Shown one piece after another: positions 45,041 through 45,534 of a DNA stretch of 45,534 nucleotides. Source of the stretch: Bacteroidetes bacterium GWF2_29_10. GTDB lineage: Bacteria > Bacteroidota > Bacteroidia > Bacteroidales > GWE2-29-8. The DNA lies in assembly GCA_001768555.1 (NCBI GenBank), contig MEOD01000095.1, forward strand, positions 1 to 45,534, in the 5' to 3' direction. Under the pieces are notes generated by a model that was given only the letters and a program-made list of their open reading frames with translations, was not told the origin of the DNA and made no database searches. Position 1 is the first letter of the stretch. Each line of letters begins with the position of its first letter. Position numbers and translations under genes: made by a program.

Positions 45041-45534
45041 TTATAATCTTTTTACAACAGATTTTGTTTTCCATCTATGCATTTTATAATATATCCATGA
45101 AAATGTCATACCTGCAAACCAGCCTATTGGTATTGACCACCAAATACCAGCAGGCCCCATAAAATCAGACAATATATATGCAATAGGAATTCTAATCAAC
45201 CACAAAGAAAATAATGTAATAAACATTGGAATTAAAGTGTCTCCTGCTCCACGCATAACAGCATTAAGCGCAAACATAGTGGAAAATACAACATAAAAAG
45301 AACAAACTATAACTAAATAATGATGACCTATTTCTATGACATTGCGATCTGTTGTAAACATTGACATTAATTGGGTTCCAAAAAGGACAACAATCAAAGT
45401 CACTGCAATTGAAAATATTGAAGTAATTTTCAAAGTAGCAATAAGACCATTTCTAACTCTTTCAATTTTACCTGCACCAATATTCTGACCTACAAAAGTA
45501 GATAAAGCTGTAGCAAAATTCATTGCAGGTAGTG
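45041..45534 (-). CDS. MATE-family efflux transporter, C-terminal part
   Basis: The C-terminal part of a multidrug and toxin extrusion transporter; the gene runs off the right edge of the window (the frame stays open upstream of an internal Met, with LPAMNFATALSTFVGQNIGA). About five membrane helices are visible. Typical MATE segments are VGQNIGAGKIERVRNG, NAVMRGAGDTLIPM and GPAGIWWSIPIGWFAG. It would exchange Na+ or H+ for cationic compounds across the inner membrane; the substrate cannot be read. Confidence 0.88.
   Translation of the reverse strand, partial: LPAMNFATALSTFVGQNIGAGKIERVRNGLIATLKITSIFSIAVTLIVVLFGTQLMSMFTTDRNVIEIGHHYLVIVCSFYVVFSTMFALNAVMRGAGDTLIPMFITLFSLWLIRIPIAYILSDFMGPAGIWWSIPIGWFAGMTFSWIYYKMHRWKTKSVVKRL

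Overview
This AT-rich window (roughly 30% G+C by eye) reads as a chromosomal segment of a Bacteroidota bacterium. The signs are a type IX secretion (T9SS) type A sorting domain, an S46 dipeptidyl-peptidase, FloA/NfeD, DUF5723 and SiaB-family proteins, a DivIC-like protein, hybrid histidine kinases and many promoters of the Bacteroidota type (TAnnTTTG at -7, some with TTG/TTTG at -33). Little Shine-Dalgarno sequence precedes the genes. Most of the window is ordinary chromosome; 21.2-26 kb and 35.6-45 kb look accessory.

Layout. 0.3-3 kb: a hybrid sensor kinase whose receiver domain is split by a 1-base frameshift. 3-13 kb, minus strand: a DPP11-like peptidase, then a pyrophosphate-type phosphofructokinase with lgt, a second hybrid kinase, a DivIC-like protein, a family 2 glycosyltransferase and a long NfeD protease. 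An initiator tRNA (about 13.0 kb), a polytopic membrane protein and a nitroreductase follow. 15.5-20.4 kb, minus strand: yceD-rpmF-plsX-fabH and nfeD-floA-mnmD. mnmD has no ATG/GTG/TTG start that would keep its conserved N-terminus.

20.4-26.8 kb: a 1.3 kb non-coding stretch carries a contiguous array of eight 11-bp units. It is followed by a plus-strand operon: DUF1858 protein, DUF6132-type membrane protein, ArsM-like methyltransferase, thioredoxin lipoprotein, a 35-residue Cys-rich peptide gene, a radical SAM/SPASM protein and a thioredoxin-thioredoxin reductase fusion. This is the best candidate for an undescribed system: a ribosomally made, radical-SAM-modified thiol peptide tied to a dedicated thiol-reduction pathway and possibly to metalloid methylation. 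A NarL-type response regulator lies just downstream.

26.8-35.2 kb: hutI behind a lipoprotein/DUF5723 outer-membrane pair, gdhA, a perosamine-synthase-like aminotransferase with a cupin, and an orphan SiaB-like protein. 35.6-45 kb: after another set of 11-bp direct repeats, a promoter precedes five plus-strand genes encoding exported proteins. Four are paralogues with formylglycine-generating-enzyme-like (FGE/SUMF1) domains in the order A-B-X-A-B. X is a 948-residue T9SS cargo built from about 32 GG/Cys repeat units. The window ends inside a MATE transporter gene.
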